DNA from: an uncultured Tateyamaria sp.
GTDB lineage: Bacteria > Pseudomonadota > Alphaproteobacteria > Rhodobacterales > Rhodobacteraceae
Assembly: GCF_947503385.1 (NCBI RefSeq)
Contig: NZ_CANNDO010000005.1
Span: 124,001-188,000 of the forward strand
Length of the DNA stretch: 64,000 nucleotides
Direction of reading: 5' to 3'
This document shows, piece after piece, positions 17,687 through 27,352 of the stretch. Both the position numbers and the translations under genes were made by a program. Within the stretch, counting starts at the first letter, position 1. Each line of letters opens with the position of its first letter. A model generated the notes under the pieces. The model saw only the letters and a program-made list of their open reading frames with translations. It was not told the DNA's origin and did no database searches.

Positions 17687-18910
17687 GTGGCCGTAGCGCA
17701 GACGACACCCGAGGCACAACCGCATTTCTCCCAGCCATTCCGGCAGATCGCATTGATGCTGATCGTGCTGGGGCTGTCGGGGTTCGGTGCCATTGTGGCT
17801 TTGCCCCGCGTGCTGCCGGTGTTTGAGGCAAACCCGTACCTGAACGGCTTTATCATGTTCGTCTTTGTGATCGGCGTGCTTGCGTGCTTTTTCATGGTGC
17901 TGCAACTGATCGTGTCGGTCCGCTGGATCGAGGATTTCGCCTCGGGCACGCCGGGTGCCCAAGCCAAGGCGCCGCAGCTTTTGGCGTCGCTGGCGTCGCT
18001 CTTGCGGTCGCGGGGCGCGCGAATGCAGCTATCGGCCTCGTCCACGCGGTCGATCCTCGATTCGGTTGCAACCCGCATCGACGAGGTGCGCGAGATCACG
18101 CGTTACATCGTCAACATGCTGATTTTCCTTGGCCTTTTGGGCACGTTCTACGGTCTGGCCACAACCGTCCCGGCGGTGGTGGACACCATCCGCAGCCTCG
18201 CCCCGCAAGAGGGCGAAGGCGGGGTGGAGGTGTTCAACCGCCTGATGACAGGCCTTGAGGCGCAGCTGGGCGGCATGGGTGTCGCTTTTGCGTCGTCGCT
18301 GTTGGGTCTGGCCGGGTCGCTGATCGTTGGGCTGCTTGAGCTTTTTGCCGGGCACGGCCAGAACCGCTTTTACCGCGAGCTTGAGGAATGGCTAAGCTCC
18401 ATTACCCGCGTGGGCCTCACCCACGAAAGCGAAGCGGGCGGCGAAAGCCACGCCATGGCGGGCGTGATCGACCATCTGGCGGAACAGATGGAAAGCCTGC
18501 AAACCATGTTCACCCAATCGGATGTGAGCCGGTCCATGGTGGACGAAAAGCTGGGCAAACTGGCCGACGCGGTGGACCGCATGACGCGCACCATGGAAGG
18601 GCAGGCGCAAGGCGCAGAAACCGGCGCGCTGCTGCGCGTGGCCGAGGGGCAGGAACGCCTGATCGCCCTCATTGAGGCGCAAGGCACCGGCGACGGCATC
18701 GACGCCGAAAGCCGGATGCGCCTGCGCTCCATCGACGTGCAGATGCTCCGTATCCTTGAGGAAATCAGCGCCGGGCGTCAGGAAAGCATGGCAGAGTTGC
18801 GCACTGACATCTCGGCGCTGGCCCAAGCGCTCAGCCAGCCGCGGGGGCAGGATCGCAAACCCGGCACCGGGCGACGCCCCGGTCAGGGCCAGGTGGCGGG
18901 TAAGGGCTGA
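17687..18910 (+). CDS. MotA/TolQ/ExbB-type proton channel subunit
   Basis: 407 aa with four predicted membrane helices: ALMLIVLGLSGFGAIVA, FIMFVFVIGVLACFFMVLQL, VNMLIFLGLLGTFYGLATTV and ASSLLGLAGSLIVGLLELF. The third and fourth carry the conserved LGLLGT and small-residue packing of ExbB/TolQ/MotA. The last ~150 residues form a charged coiled coil in the cytoplasm. It starts with GTG. It pairs with the MotB-like gene 2 bases downstream, making a stator-like unit driven by ion flow; its target is unknown. Confidence 0.85.
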   Translation: MAVAQTTPEAQPHFSQPFRQIALMLIVLGLSGFGAIVALPRVLPVFEANPYLNGFIMFVFVIGVLACFFMVLQLIVSVRWIEDFASGTPGAQAKAPQLLASLASLLRSRGARMQLSASSTRSILDSVATRIDEVREITRYIVNMLIFLGLLGTFYGLATTVPAVVDTIRSLAPQEGEGGVEVFNRLMTGLEAQLGGMGVAFASSLLGLAGSLIVGLLELFAGHGQNRFYRELEEWLSSITRVGLTHESEAGGESHAMAGVIDHLAEQMESLQTMFTQSDVSRSMVDEKLGKLADAVDRMTRTMEGQAQGAETGALLRVAEGQERLIALIEAQGTGDGIDAESRMRLRSIDVQMLRILEEISAGRQESMAELRTDISALAQALSQPRGQDRKPGTGRRPGQGQVAGKG

Positions 18911-18912
18911 GC

Positions 18913-21153
18913 ATGGCGCTGTCTCGACGCACCGGGCAACGGTTCCAGAATTCGATCTGGCCGGGCTTTGTCGACGCGATGACGGGCTTGCTGCTTGTCC
19001 TGATGTTCGTGCTGACGATCTTTATGGTTGTGCAATTTGTGCTGCGCGAAACGATCTCGGGGCAGGAAGACGAACTGAACCAACTCGCCGGAGAGGTCGC
19101 AGCGCTGGCGCAGGCGCTGGGGTTGGAAGAAAACCGCGCCGACACTCTGGACGCGCGGGTGAATACGCTGACCAGCACCTTGGGCGATGCCGAGGCGCGG
19201 ATTGCCGCGCTGACCGCTGACCGGGATGCGCAACTGGCCGCGCTGACCGAGGCGCGCACGCGCATCACCAGCTTTGAGGCGCAGGTGGCCGCACTCATTG
19301 CCGAACGCGACGGCGCGCTGGAAACGGTCGCCGGCCTCGAAGGGGCGCAGGCAGAGCTTTTGTCAGAGCAGGAGGCGCTGAACCTTGCCCTCGCGCAGGC
19401 GCGCGACGAAATCGACGCCGGAACCGAAGCGGCACGACTGGCCGCAGCCCGCACCGAGGCGTTGCAGGCGCTGATCGCCGATCTGCGCAGCCGCAACGCC
19501 GACAGCGCAGCAGAAGCGACCGCCTTGCAGGCCGATCTGGACGCCGCCCGCGACGCGCTCAGCGCCGAAGAGGCGGCGCGCCTGACCGAAGCGGCGGCGG
19601 CAGAAGCGTTGCGCGCACGTCTGGAAAATGCGGATGCGGAACTGACCGCGATGACCCTCGCGCTTGAGGCGCAGCGGCAAGAGGCGGAGGATACGCTGAC
19701 GCTGCTGGCCGCTGCACGGGCCGCCAATGACGATCTGGATGCGCAACTGGCCGCCGCTTTGTTGGCCACTGACAGCGCGCAAGGCTCCGCCACAGCCGCA
19801 GAGGCACAGATCGCCGCGCTGGAGGCGGACGTGGCCACGGCCCTCGCGGCGCTGGAGGCTGCAAAATCCGACAACACCCGGCTTGAGACGGCCCGCACGA
19901 GCCTTGAATCGCAACTGGCCGCCGCTCTTTTGTCAGCGCAAGAGGGCGAAACCTCTGCCGCGCAGGCCGCCGAACTGACGGCACGGCTGGCCACGGTCGA
20001 GGCGCAGCTTGACGCGACAACGCTTGAGATGTCGCAGGTGCGTGACCAACTGGCTGCCGCTCTTGCTGAACGTCTGGCCGCCGAGGCGCGGGTGACCGCA
20101 CAGGCCACGGACCTCGACGCCTTGCGCACGCAGCTTGCTAGCGCCATCGCGGCGCGGGATGCCGCCCTTGCCGATGCGGATGCCGCAGGCAGTTCCAACG
20201 CCGATGTGCGCGCGCAACTGGCCGCCGCATTGGCCGCACGTCTGGCGGCAGAGACGGAACTGGACAGCCTGTCGGCAGACACCGCCGAGGTGCGCGCGCA
20301 ATTGGTGGCGGCGCTTGCCGCCCGTGCACAAACCGATGCAGCGTTGGCCGAGGCGCGCACCAACGCCGAAGAACGCGCGGCCCTGCTGGCCGCCGCCCGC
20401 GACGCGCTCTCGGCGGAAGAGGCTGCAACTCTTGAGGCGCAGCGGCAGACGGAATTGCTGAACCAGCAGGTGTCCGCGCTTAGGGAACAATTGGGGCAAT
20501 TGCAGGCACTTTTGGACGATGCGGTGGCGCGGGATGCCGCACAGGACGTGCAACTGGCGACGCTGGGGCAGGACCTCAACACCGCGCTGGCCCGCGCAGC
20601 CCTCGAAGAACGCCGCCGCCGCGCGCTCGAAGAGGCAGAGCGCAAGCGGTTGGAGGAAGAGGCGCGCGCGCTCGAAGCGCAGGCACAGGATCTGGAACGC
20701 TACCGCTCGGAATTCTTTGGCCAGTTGCGCGATGTGCTGGGCGCGCAGGACGGCGTGCGGATCGTCGGGGACCGCTTTGTCTTTTCGTCAGAGGTGTTGT
20801 TTGCGCCGGGTGCGGCAGAACTGTCCGAAGCGGGCCGGGCCGAGATCGCCAAAATCGCCAGCATCCTGCGTGACATCGCGGACGATATCCCCGCAGGGAT
20901 CGACTGGGTTTTGCAAGTGGACGGGCACACCGACAACATCCCGCTGTCCGGTTTTGGCGCCTTTGCCGACAATTGGGAACTGAGCCAGGCGCGCGCGCTG
21001 TCGGTGGTGCGCTATATGATCAACTTCCTCGGGTTGCCGCCCGACCGCCTGTCGGCCAACGGCTTTGGGCAGTACCAGCCGATCAACACCGACGACACGC
21101 GCGAGGCGCGCGCGCAGAACCGGCGGATCGAACTGAAGTTTACTGAGAAATAA
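18913..21153 (+). CDS. MotB/OmpA-like protein with very long coiled coil
   Basis: 746 aa. One N-terminal membrane helix (GFVDAMTGLLLVLMFVLTIF) has Asp21 at its start, placed like the proton-binding Asp of MotB/ExbD. Residues about 50-596 are an almost pure Ala/Glu/Leu coiled coil. Residues 597-746 are an OmpA-like peptidoglycan-binding domain (VLQVDGHTDNIPLSG, ELSQARALSVVRYMI, QNRRIELKF). It forms a stator with the ExbB-like protein. The combination recalls ZorAB, but no ZorC, D or E is nearby. The coil is far longer than a periplasm if extended. Confidence 0.85.
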   Translation: MALSRRTGQRFQNSIWPGFVDAMTGLLLVLMFVLTIFMVVQFVLRETISGQEDELNQLAGEVAALAQALGLEENRADTLDARVNTLTSTLGDAEARIAALTADRDAQLAALTEARTRITSFEAQVAALIAERDGALETVAGLEGAQAELLSEQEALNLALAQARDEIDAGTEAARLAAARTEALQALIADLRSRNADSAAEATALQADLDAARDALSAEEAARLTEAAAAEALRARLENADAELTAMTLALEAQRQEAEDTLTLLAAARAANDDLDAQLAAALLATDSAQGSATAAEAQIAALEADVATALAALEAAKSDNTRLETARTSLESQLAAALLSAQEGETSAAQAAELTARLATVEAQLDATTLEMSQVRDQLAAALAERLAAEARVTAQATDLDALRTQLASAIAARDAALADADAAGSSNADVRAQLAAALAARLAAETELDSLSADTAEVRAQLVAALAARAQTDAALAEARTNAEERAALLAAARDALSAEEAATLEAQRQTELLNQQVSALREQLGQLQALLDDAVARDAAQDVQLATLGQDLNTALARAALEERRRRALEEAERKRLEEEARALEAQAQDLERYRSEFFGQLRDVLGAQDGVRIVGDRFVFSSEVLFAPGAAELSEAGRAEIAKIASILRDIADDIPAGIDWVLQVDGHTDNIPLSGFGAFADNWELSQARALSVVRYMINFLGLPPDRLSANGFGQYQPINTDDTREARAQNRRIELKFTEK
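20047..20382 (+). repeat. Four 84-bp (28-residue) repeats in the coiled coil
   Basis: Within the MotB-like gene, units starting QLAAALAER (20047), QLASAIAAR (20131), QLAAALAAR (20215) and QLVAALAAR (20299) follow each other at exactly 84 bp. 28 residues equal four heptads. Earlier copies of the QLAAAL core lie at 19744 and 19912. The coil has thus grown by in-frame duplication. Confidence 0.8.
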
Positions 21154-21160
21154 CAGCGCC

Positions 21161-22135
21161 CTAGCGGACCTCCAGTTCTGCGGTCTTGACGCTGATCTCT
21201 TGCCCGTCGCGGACCATCGTGACCGTTGCCCGATACTGACCGGCAGGCCACGCTGCGTCGCGCAACCGCTTGCCCGTGGCGCGGAACAGCAGGGCCTGCG
21301 TCCGGTCCAGCGTGGCCACGTGTTCAATGACAGTGCCAACGGGGCCATCAATACGCAGATGCATCTCATCCCCCGCTTGCGATCCAAAGGCATAGCCAAA
21401 CACGACCAGCGCAGGTGCGGTCACGGGCAGTTGCGCGCGCGCGGCCTCACCCGCCTTGATCGCGTCGTATTCCGGCACGGCATCGGAAAACCCGACATCC
21501 AGCAGACCGCCGGGCCGGTAGGCCGGAGGTGTCTCCCACAGGGTGTGATCCGAGGGCGCGCCGCACGTGATCTGGCCGTCCGGGTCAAACGGATCAACCG
21601 GTGCATCGTCCTTGCGCAGGATAAGTTCCAAGTGGGGAAAGTCAGCCCGCCCGGACATGCCGATCTGTCCCAGCACCGTGCCCGCCGCGACCCGGTCGCC
21701 CGACCGTACCGTGACCGATCCGCGTTTGAGGTGGCAATACTGCGTGCTCCACCCGTCCGCATGGTCCACAACCACGCCGTTCCCGCAGCCCCGACCCGCC
21801 ACCCGGGCCGAGTCGCCCGGCGCGTAAACCTTGTCCTGCATCCCGTCGCGCATCCCGCGCACCGTGCCGGGGGCGGCAGCGACGACATCGACGCCCTCTG
21901 CCATGTCGCGCCATGTCGGCAGCGCAAAATCGGTTCCGGTGTGCGTGTCATAGGACAACGGGGCACAGCGGTAATCCGATGCACCCGGGCCGGGGTCGTG
22001 ATCCACGTATTGCTGGATATAGCACGCGTCCCCAAGCGCGCAGTCCACCGGGGTTTGCAGAACGATTTCCGCCGCCACAGGCACCCCTGCGGCGGCGGCA
22101 AATGTCAGTGCGGCAAGGCGCGCCGCGCGCATCAA
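21161..22135 (-). CDS. M23-family (LytM-type) peptidase, altered metal site
   Basis: 324 aa with a signal peptide (LAALTFAAAAGVPVAAE). The M23 fold is recognisable: HTGTD gives the first His and Asp, YCHLKRG the conserved His, and VAAGTVLGQIGMSG the following loop. The final motif is PHLELILR rather than HLHFEVR, so the second His of HxH, a zinc ligand, is Glu. It may therefore be a weak or non-catalytic peptidoglycan-binding protein. It overlaps clpA by 4 bases. Confidence 0.85.
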   Translation of the reverse strand: MMRAARLAALTFAAAAGVPVAAEIVLQTPVDCALGDACYIQQYVDHDPGPGASDYRCAPLSYDTHTGTDFALPTWRDMAEGVDVVAAAPGTVRGMRDGMQDKVYAPGDSARVAGRGCGNGVVVDHADGWSTQYCHLKRGSVTVRSGDRVAAGTVLGQIGMSGRADFPHLELILRKDDAPVDPFDPDGQITCGAPSDHTLWETPPAYRPGGLLDVGFSDAVPEYDAIKAGEAARAQLPVTAPALVVFGYAFGSQAGDEMHLRIDGPVGTVIEHVATLDRTQALLFRATGKRLRDAAWPAGQYRATVTMVRDGQEISVKTAELEVR

Positions 22136-24453
22136 TCTGCGGTCAGCAGCGGCGGCTTGTCACCCGAAATGCGCGGCTTTTCCGGCCCTTCGAGCTTGAG
22201 GTCAAGCGCGCCGTTCTTCACGCCGACCTTGACCACGCCACCTTTCATCAGCTTGCCAAACAGCAACTCTTCGGCCAGCGGCTTCTTGATGTGTTCCTGG
22301 ATCACACGACCCAGCGGCCGCGCGCCCATCTTGTCGTCATAGCCCTTGTCGGCCAGCCATTCGGCCGCGGGCTTGGTCAGTTCGATGGTCACGTTGCGGT
22401 CCATCAACTGCGCTTCAAGCTGCAAAACGAACTTTTCGACCACGGACAGGATCGTATCCTTGCCCAGCGGACCAAAGCTGATCACCGCGTCCAGACGGTT
22501 GCGGAACTCGGGCGTGAACGTGCGTTCGATAGCCGCCGTATCCTCGCCCTCGCGCCGGTCGCGGCCAAATCCGATGGCCGCCTTGGCCATGTCCGCCGCC
22601 CCCGCGTTCGAGGTCATGATCAGGATCACGTTCCGGAAATCCACCGACCGCCCGTTGTGGTCTGTCAGCTTGCCGTGATCCATCACCTGCAACAGGATGT
22701 TGAACACGTCCGGATGCGCCTTTTCGATCTCGTCGAGCAGGAGCACGCAGTGCGGATGCTGGTCCACACCATCGGTCAGCATCCCGCCCTGATCAAAACC
22801 GACATAGCCCGGAGGCGCGCCGATCAGACGCGACACCGCGTGTTTCTCCATGTATTCCGACATGTCAAAGCGCAGCATTTCCACGCCCAGCGTATCCGCC
22901 AGTTGCTTGGCCACTTCGGTCTTGCCCACACCCGTGGGCCCGGCAAACAGATAGTTGCCGATGGGCTTTTCGGGCTCGCGCAGACCGGCACGGGCCAGCT
23001 TGATGGCCGAGGACAGCGCCTCGATTGCCGGGTCCTGACCAAACACCACGCGTTTCAGCGACACTTCGAGGTCCTTGAGGGTCTCTGCATCGTCCTTGGA
23101 CACGTTTTTCGGAGGAATGCGGGCAATCTTGGCCACGACATTCTCGATCTCCTTGGTGCCGATGGTCTTGCGCCGTTTGGCAGCAGCCACCAGATGCTGG
23201 GCCGCACCGGCTTCGTCGATCACGTCAATGGCGCTGTCGGGCAGCTTGCGGTCGTTGATATACCGGCTCGCCAGTTCGACAGAGGTCTTGATCGCATCCG
23301 AGGTGTATTTGACCCCGTGGTGATCTTCGAAATAGGGCTTGAGACCCCGCAGGATTTTCGTCGCATCCTCGACCGACGGCTCGTTCACGTCGATCTTCTG
23401 GAACCGGCGGCTCAGCGCGCGGTCCTTTTCGAAATGCTGGCGGAACTCCTTGTAGGTGGTGGAGCCCATGGTGCGCAGCTTGCCACCCTGCAATGCAGGT
23501 TTCAGCAGGTTAGACGCATCCATCGCGCCACCGGATGTGGCACCCGCACCGATCACAGTGTGAATCTCGTCGATGAACAGAACCGCGTCGTCGTGATCCT
23601 CAAGCTCGGTCACGACGGCTTTCAGCCGCTCTTCGAAATCCCCGCGATAACGTGTGCCCGCCAGCAATGCGCCCATGTCGAGCGAATAGATGGTGGTGCC
23701 GGACAGCACTTCGGGTGTCTCGCCGGCCACGATCTTGCGCGCCAACCCTTCGGCAATCGCCGTCTTGCCCACGCCGGGATCACCCACAAGCAGTGGGTTG
23801 TTCTTGCGACGGCGGCACAGCACCTGAATACACCGCTCCACCTCGCTGTCGCGCCCGATCAACGGGTCAATGTCGCCCTCGCGTGATTTTTCGTTCAGGT
23901 CCACGCAATATTTGGCAAGTGCGCTTTCCTTCTTGTCGCCTTCGGTGACGCCTTGCGCCTCTTCCTCGGCTTCGGGCGCGCCGGACACGGGCCGGCTTTC
24001 GCCAAAGGCCGGGTCCTTGGCCACGCCATGTGCGATAAAGTTCACCGCGTCATAGCGCGTCATGTCCTGCTCTTGCAGGAAGTAGGCGGCATTCGATTCG
24101 CGTTCGGCAAAGATGGCGACCAGCACGTTGGCGCCTGTCACCTCTGTGCGGCCCGAAGACTGCACATGGATGGCGGCGCGCTGGATCACCCGCTGGAACG
24201 CGGCTGTCGGGACGGCTTCGGAGCCGTCGATATCTGTTACAAGGTTGGACAGATCGTCGTCCACGAACTCTTCCAGAGTACCGCGCAATTCTTCCATATC
24301 CACCGAACACGCCTGCATCACGCGGCGGGCATCGGGTTCATCCAGAAGAGCGAGCAACAGATGCTCGAGCGTTGCAAATTCGTGCCGGCGTTCGTTGGCC
24401 AGCGCAAGCGCCTGATGGATCGCTTTTTCAAGGGTCGTCGAGAATGAAGGCAC
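22132..24453 (-). CDS. clpA: ATP-dependent Clp protease ATPase subunit ClpA
   Basis: 773-aa Hsp100 unfoldase for ClpP. The N domain ([20 protein letters not shown], the ClpS-binding surface) is followed by AAA1 ([32 protein letters not shown]) and AAA2 ([36 protein letters not shown]). The IGF-type loop MAKAAIGFG for ClpP docking is present. No clpS gene is adjacent in the window. The M23 gene follows with a 4-base overlap. Confidence 0.97.
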   Translation of the reverse strand: MPSFSTTLEKAIHQALALANERRHEFATLEHLLLALLDEPDARRVMQACSVDMEELRGTLEEFVDDDLSNLVTDIDGSEAVPTAAFQRVIQRAAIHVQSSGRTEVTGANVLVAIFAERESNAAYFLQEQDMTRYDAVNFIAHGVAKDPAFGESRPVSGAPEAEEEAQGVTEGDKKESALAKYCVDLNEKSREGDIDPLIGRDSEVERCIQVLCRRRKNNPLLVGDPGVGKTAIAEGLARKIVAGETPEVLSGTTIYSLDMGALLAGTRYRGDFEERLKAVVTELEDHDDAVLFIDEIHTVIGAGATSGGAMDASNLLKPALQGGKLRTMGSTTYKEFRQHFEKDRALSRRFQKIDVNEPSVEDATKILRGLKPYFEDHHGVKYTSDAIKTSVELASRYINDRKLPDSAIDVIDEAGAAQHLVAAAKRRKTIGTKEIENVVAKIARIPPKNVSKDDAETLKDLEVSLKRVVFGQDPAIEALSSAIKLARAGLREPEKPIGNYLFAGPTGVGKTEVAKQLADTLGVEMLRFDMSEYMEKHAVSRLIGAPPGYVGFDQGGMLTDGVDQHPHCVLLLDEIEKAHPDVFNILLQVMDHGKLTDHNGRSVDFRNVILIMTSNAGAADMAKAAIGFGRDRREGEDTAAIERTFTPEFRNRLDAVISFGPLGKDTILSVVEKFVLQLEAQLMDRNVTIELTKPAAEWLADKGYDDKMGARPLGRVIQEHIKKPLAEELLFGKLMKGGVVKVGVKNGALDLKLEGPEKPRISGDKPPLLTAD

Positions 24454-24649
24454 GGGCAGTGCTCCTTATCGCTCGGGGTCGGGGGGGCAACGAGGTATAT
24501 CGAGGCCCCGATCCAACCATGGCCTCATGTGTTTAAGTTTGGTTGAAGATTGCCAAGCTTCAAGGATTTTCTTGATCTTGACAGTCACAAAGGCGCGCAT
24601 CTGCGTGCGCATGGTATCGTTTTGAGGCAATAGCGGTGGCCAGATACCT

Positions 24650-25417
24650 CTAGAAGTTGTTCTTGCGGGTCCGGATTTCAACAAAAACGTCAACGGGGTC
24701 TGCATCTTCCATGCCCAGATGGGCTTGGATCGCGGGATCATCGGCGCGCAAGAAGGGGTTGGTGGCCAATTCCTCGGCCAAGGTGGACGGAACTGTCGGC
24801 GTGCCTTCGGCGGTGGCAGCATCAACCGAACGGACCCGCGATATAAGGTCGGGATTGTCGGGATCAATGGTCAGCGCGAATTTCCCGTTTGCGGCTGTAT
24901 ATTCGTGCCCGGAAAAGATCAGCGTATCCTCGGGAAGTGCCGCGAGCTTTTGCAGGCTGTCGTGCATCTGGGGCATCGTCCCCTCGAACACGCGGCCACA
25001 GCCAAGCGCCATCAGGCTGTCGGCGGTAAACGCGGCCCGCGCGTCGGGAAAGTAGAACGCGATATGCCCTTGGGTGTGGCCAGAGACGTCGATCACGCGG
25101 CCCTCGACCGATCCGATCTCCACCCGGTCGCCCTCCTTGACCGTGACGTCGAGCGCGGGCAGGCGCGGCACATCCGCCGCCGCCCCTGTGACCCGCGCCG
25201 GAAAGCGGGCGAGAATGTCGGCCAGCCCCTGCACGTGGTCGCCGTGGTGGTGCGTCAGGAACACATCCGAAAGCAGCCAGCCCGTCTCGTCCAGAAACGC
25301 CATAATCGGCCCCGCCTCGGGCGCATCAATCAGCGCCGTGGCACCGGTCGCGGTGTCATGGGCCAGAAAGGCGTAATTGTCGTCGAGGCAGGGGATGGTT
25401 GCGATCTCAAGGGCCAT
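24650..25417 (-). CDS. gloB: Hydroxyacylglutathione hydrolase (glyoxalase II)
   Basis: 255-aa metallo-beta-lactamase-fold enzyme that hydrolyses S-lactoylglutathione, the second step of methylglyoxal detoxification. THHHGDHVQG gives the binuclear metal site; VSGHTQGHIAFYF, DSLMALGCGRVFEG and SGHEYTAANGKFA supply the remaining ligands and glutathione contacts. It begins MALEIATIPCLDDNYAFL, as is standard for GloB. It is divergent from a methyltransferase gene. Confidence 0.95.
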   Translation of the reverse strand: MALEIATIPCLDDNYAFLAHDTATGATALIDAPEAGPIMAFLDETGWLLSDVFLTHHHGDHVQGLADILARFPARVTGAAADVPRLPALDVTVKEGDRVEIGSVEGRVIDVSGHTQGHIAFYFPDARAAFTADSLMALGCGRVFEGTMPQMHDSLQKLAALPEDTLIFSGHEYTAANGKFALTIDPDNPDLISRVRSVDAATAEGTPTVPSTLAEELATNPFLRADDPAIQAHLGMEDADPVDVFVEIRTRKNNF

Positions 25418-25487
25418 GGCAAAACGTCTTTCATCTTCGTAAGCTTACCTGAAAAGGTGGTGCGCTGGCACCGAAAGGGCAAGGCCG

Positions 25488-26231
25488 ATGCATCTGGATG
25501 TGCAGGATCTGCGGAACTTTTATTATCGCAGCCCCCTCGGACGGGCGGCGCAGGTGTCGCTGCGCGCCCGTTTGCGCCAAATCTGGCCCGAGGCCAAGGG
25601 GCAGACCGTGGCGGGCTTTGGTTTTGCCATTCCCCTGCTGCGGCCCTATCTGGCGGACGCCCGCCGGGTCATCGCCCTGATGCCGGGCCCGCAAGGGGTG
25701 ATGCCATGGCCAGCCAATGCGCCCAACGTGTCCGTGCTGACCGAAGAGACCCTGTGGCCCATTGAGACGGGCCATGTGGACAAGCTGATCATGCTGCACG
25801 GGCTGGAGACGTCCGAACGCGCCTTTGACCTGCTCGAAGAGGCGTGGCGCGTGCTGGGGCCGGGGGGCAAGGCGCTCTTTATTGTGCCGAACCGGGCCGG
25901 GCTGTGGTCGCGGCGCGACCGCACGCCCTTTGGCTTTGGCCGCCCCTATTCGGCGGGGCAGCTGGAAACCCAACTGCGCAAGCACCAGTTCCTGCCCGAA
26001 CGGCATGTGGGGGCGCTTTATCAGTTTCCATCGGCCAAACGGGTGTGGATGAAATCCGGGCCGATGTTCGAACGGGTCGGGCGCGCGATGCCGGGCATGT
26101 TTGCCGGGGGCGCGTTCATGGTGGAGGCGTCGAAACTGGTCTACCCGCCCAAGGGCAAGGTGGCCCGCAGCAAGGCCAAGAAACAGGCAATCCCGCAAGG
26201 CGTGCCCGCGCCAATTGCCGGGCGGGTGTAG
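25488..26231 (+). CDS. SAM-dependent methyltransferase, class I
   Basis: 247 aa starting [35 protein letters not shown] is a degenerate motif I, and [20 protein letters not shown] followed by [15 protein letters not shown] matches the Methyltransf_11-type core. A Lys-rich tail follows ([12 protein letters not shown]). The divergent neighbour is gloB, an arrangement common in this order. Substrate unknown. Confidence 0.8.
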   Translation: MHLDVQDLRNFYYRSPLGRAAQVSLRARLRQIWPEAKGQTVAGFGFAIPLLRPYLADARRVIALMPGPQGVMPWPANAPNVSVLTEETLWPIETGHVDKLIMLHGLETSERAFDLLEEAWRVLGPGGKALFIVPNRAGLWSRRDRTPFGFGRPYSAGQLETQLRKHQFLPERHVGALYQFPSAKRVWMKSGPMFERVGRAMPGMFAGGAFMVEASKLVYPPKGKVARSKAKKQAIPQGVPAPIAGRV

Positions 26232-26386
26232 CACGGGCCGCACCGTCGGTGGGTCGCGGCATGGCGATGGGGGCGGCGTTCGGGGCGATTCACGGCTGTT
26301 ATGGCGGCAATCTGTTGACGCAACGCGCAGCCGTCACCGTATCGCTGTGCGGGGGTGTGCGGCGGCCTTCGGCCCTGATCCGCCCC

Positions 26387-27352
26387 TCAGCCGGCAAAGT
26401 GACAGGCCACCCGCGCGCCGCGCACGTCGCGCAGTGTGGGCCGCTCTGTCCGGCACCGCTCCGCCGCCAAGGGACAGCGCGGGTTGAACGCACAGCCGGG
26501 CGGCGGGTTGATCGGGTCGGGAATCTCACCTTGCGGTGGCGGCACTTCGCGCCCGAACCCATCCAGCTTGGGTGCTGCCGCCAGCAACATCTGTGTGTAG
26601 GGATGGGCGGGGTGGTCAAACAGCGTGTCGGGGTCCGCTTCCTCGACCAGCCGCCCCAGATACAGGACGCCAATCCGGTCCGCCATATGCTGCACCACCG
26701 TCAGATCATGGCTGATAAACAGGTAGGTCAGCCCGAACTCATCCTTCAGGTCGCTCATCAGGTTCAGCACCTGCGCCTGCACCGACACATCCAGCGCCGA
26801 TGTCGGCTCATCGCACACGATCAGCTTCGGCTCTGACGCCAGTGCGCGCGCGATACAAATCCGCTGCCGCTGCCCGCCGGAAAACTCGTGCGGGAATTTG
26901 CCCGCGTCGCGCGCGCTCAGCCCCACCTGCTCCAGCAGCCGTTCCGCCAGCCCTTCGGTCTTGCCGCCGCGCGCCGCCACAGGCTCCGCGATGATGTCGC
27001 GCACCCGCCAGCGCGGGTTCAAAGACGCATAAGGGTCCTGAAAGATCATCTGGATGTCCGACCGAATGCTCTCGATCTTGTCGGCATCCGTCTCCTGCGC
27101 CAGATCAATCCCCCGGATTTCCACATGCCCCTCGGACGGCGGCAACAAACCCACCAGCATCTTGCCAATGGTCGATTTGCCCGACCCGCTTTCGCCCACC
27201 AGCGCATAGACCGTCCGCTCTTCGATCTCAAAGGACACATCCGACACAGCCGTCAGCAACGCCTTGGGTTTGCGCTCGATCAGCCGGTTCAGCCACGGTT
27301 TCGAGACGTCAAAGATGCGGGTCAGATTGCGGATCGACACCAGCGCCATCAT
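26387..27352 (-). CDS. dppF: Dipeptide/oligopeptide ABC transporter ATPase (DppF-type)
   Basis: 321 aa. Walker A GESGSGKST, signature FSGGQRQRI, Walker B LIVCDEPTSALD, and the oligopeptide-type C-terminal extension (GCAFNPRCPLAAERC) with conserved cysteines. It energises import through the dppB/dppC permeases. Last gene of a minus-strand operon, overlapping dppD by 4 bases. The substrate (peptide, nickel, other) is not determined by sequence. Confidence 0.92.
   Translation of the reverse strand: MMALVSIRNLTRIFDVSKPWLNRLIERKPKALLTAVSDVSFEIEERTVYALVGESGSGKSTIGKMLVGLLPPSEGHVEIRGIDLAQETDADKIESIRSDIQMIFQDPYASLNPRWRVRDIIAEPVAARGGKTEGLAERLLEQVGLSARDAGKFPHEFSGGQRQRICIARALASEPKLIVCDEPTSALDVSVQAQVLNLMSDLKDEFGLTYLFISHDLTVVQHMADRIGVLYLGRLVEEADPDTLFDHPAHPYTQMLLAAAPKLDGFGREVPPPQGEIPDPINPPPGCAFNPRCPLAAERCRTERPTLRDVRGARVACHFAG

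Noticed and set aside
18831-20645. 604-aa open frame on the minus strand, rich in Ser and Ala
   Set aside because: It is the antisense of the Ala/Glu/Leu coiled-coil gene; the composition follows from the repeat codons, and the protein has no domain.
17687-21153. Zorya phage-defence system
   Set aside because: The MotA/MotB-like plan is similar, but there is no ZorC, ZorD or ZorE gene nearby, and the long coil is on the opposite subunit.
21913-23886. 657-aa open frame on the + strand
   Set aside because: Antisense of clpA, which is unmistakable. His/Arg-rich text typical of high-GC shadow frames.
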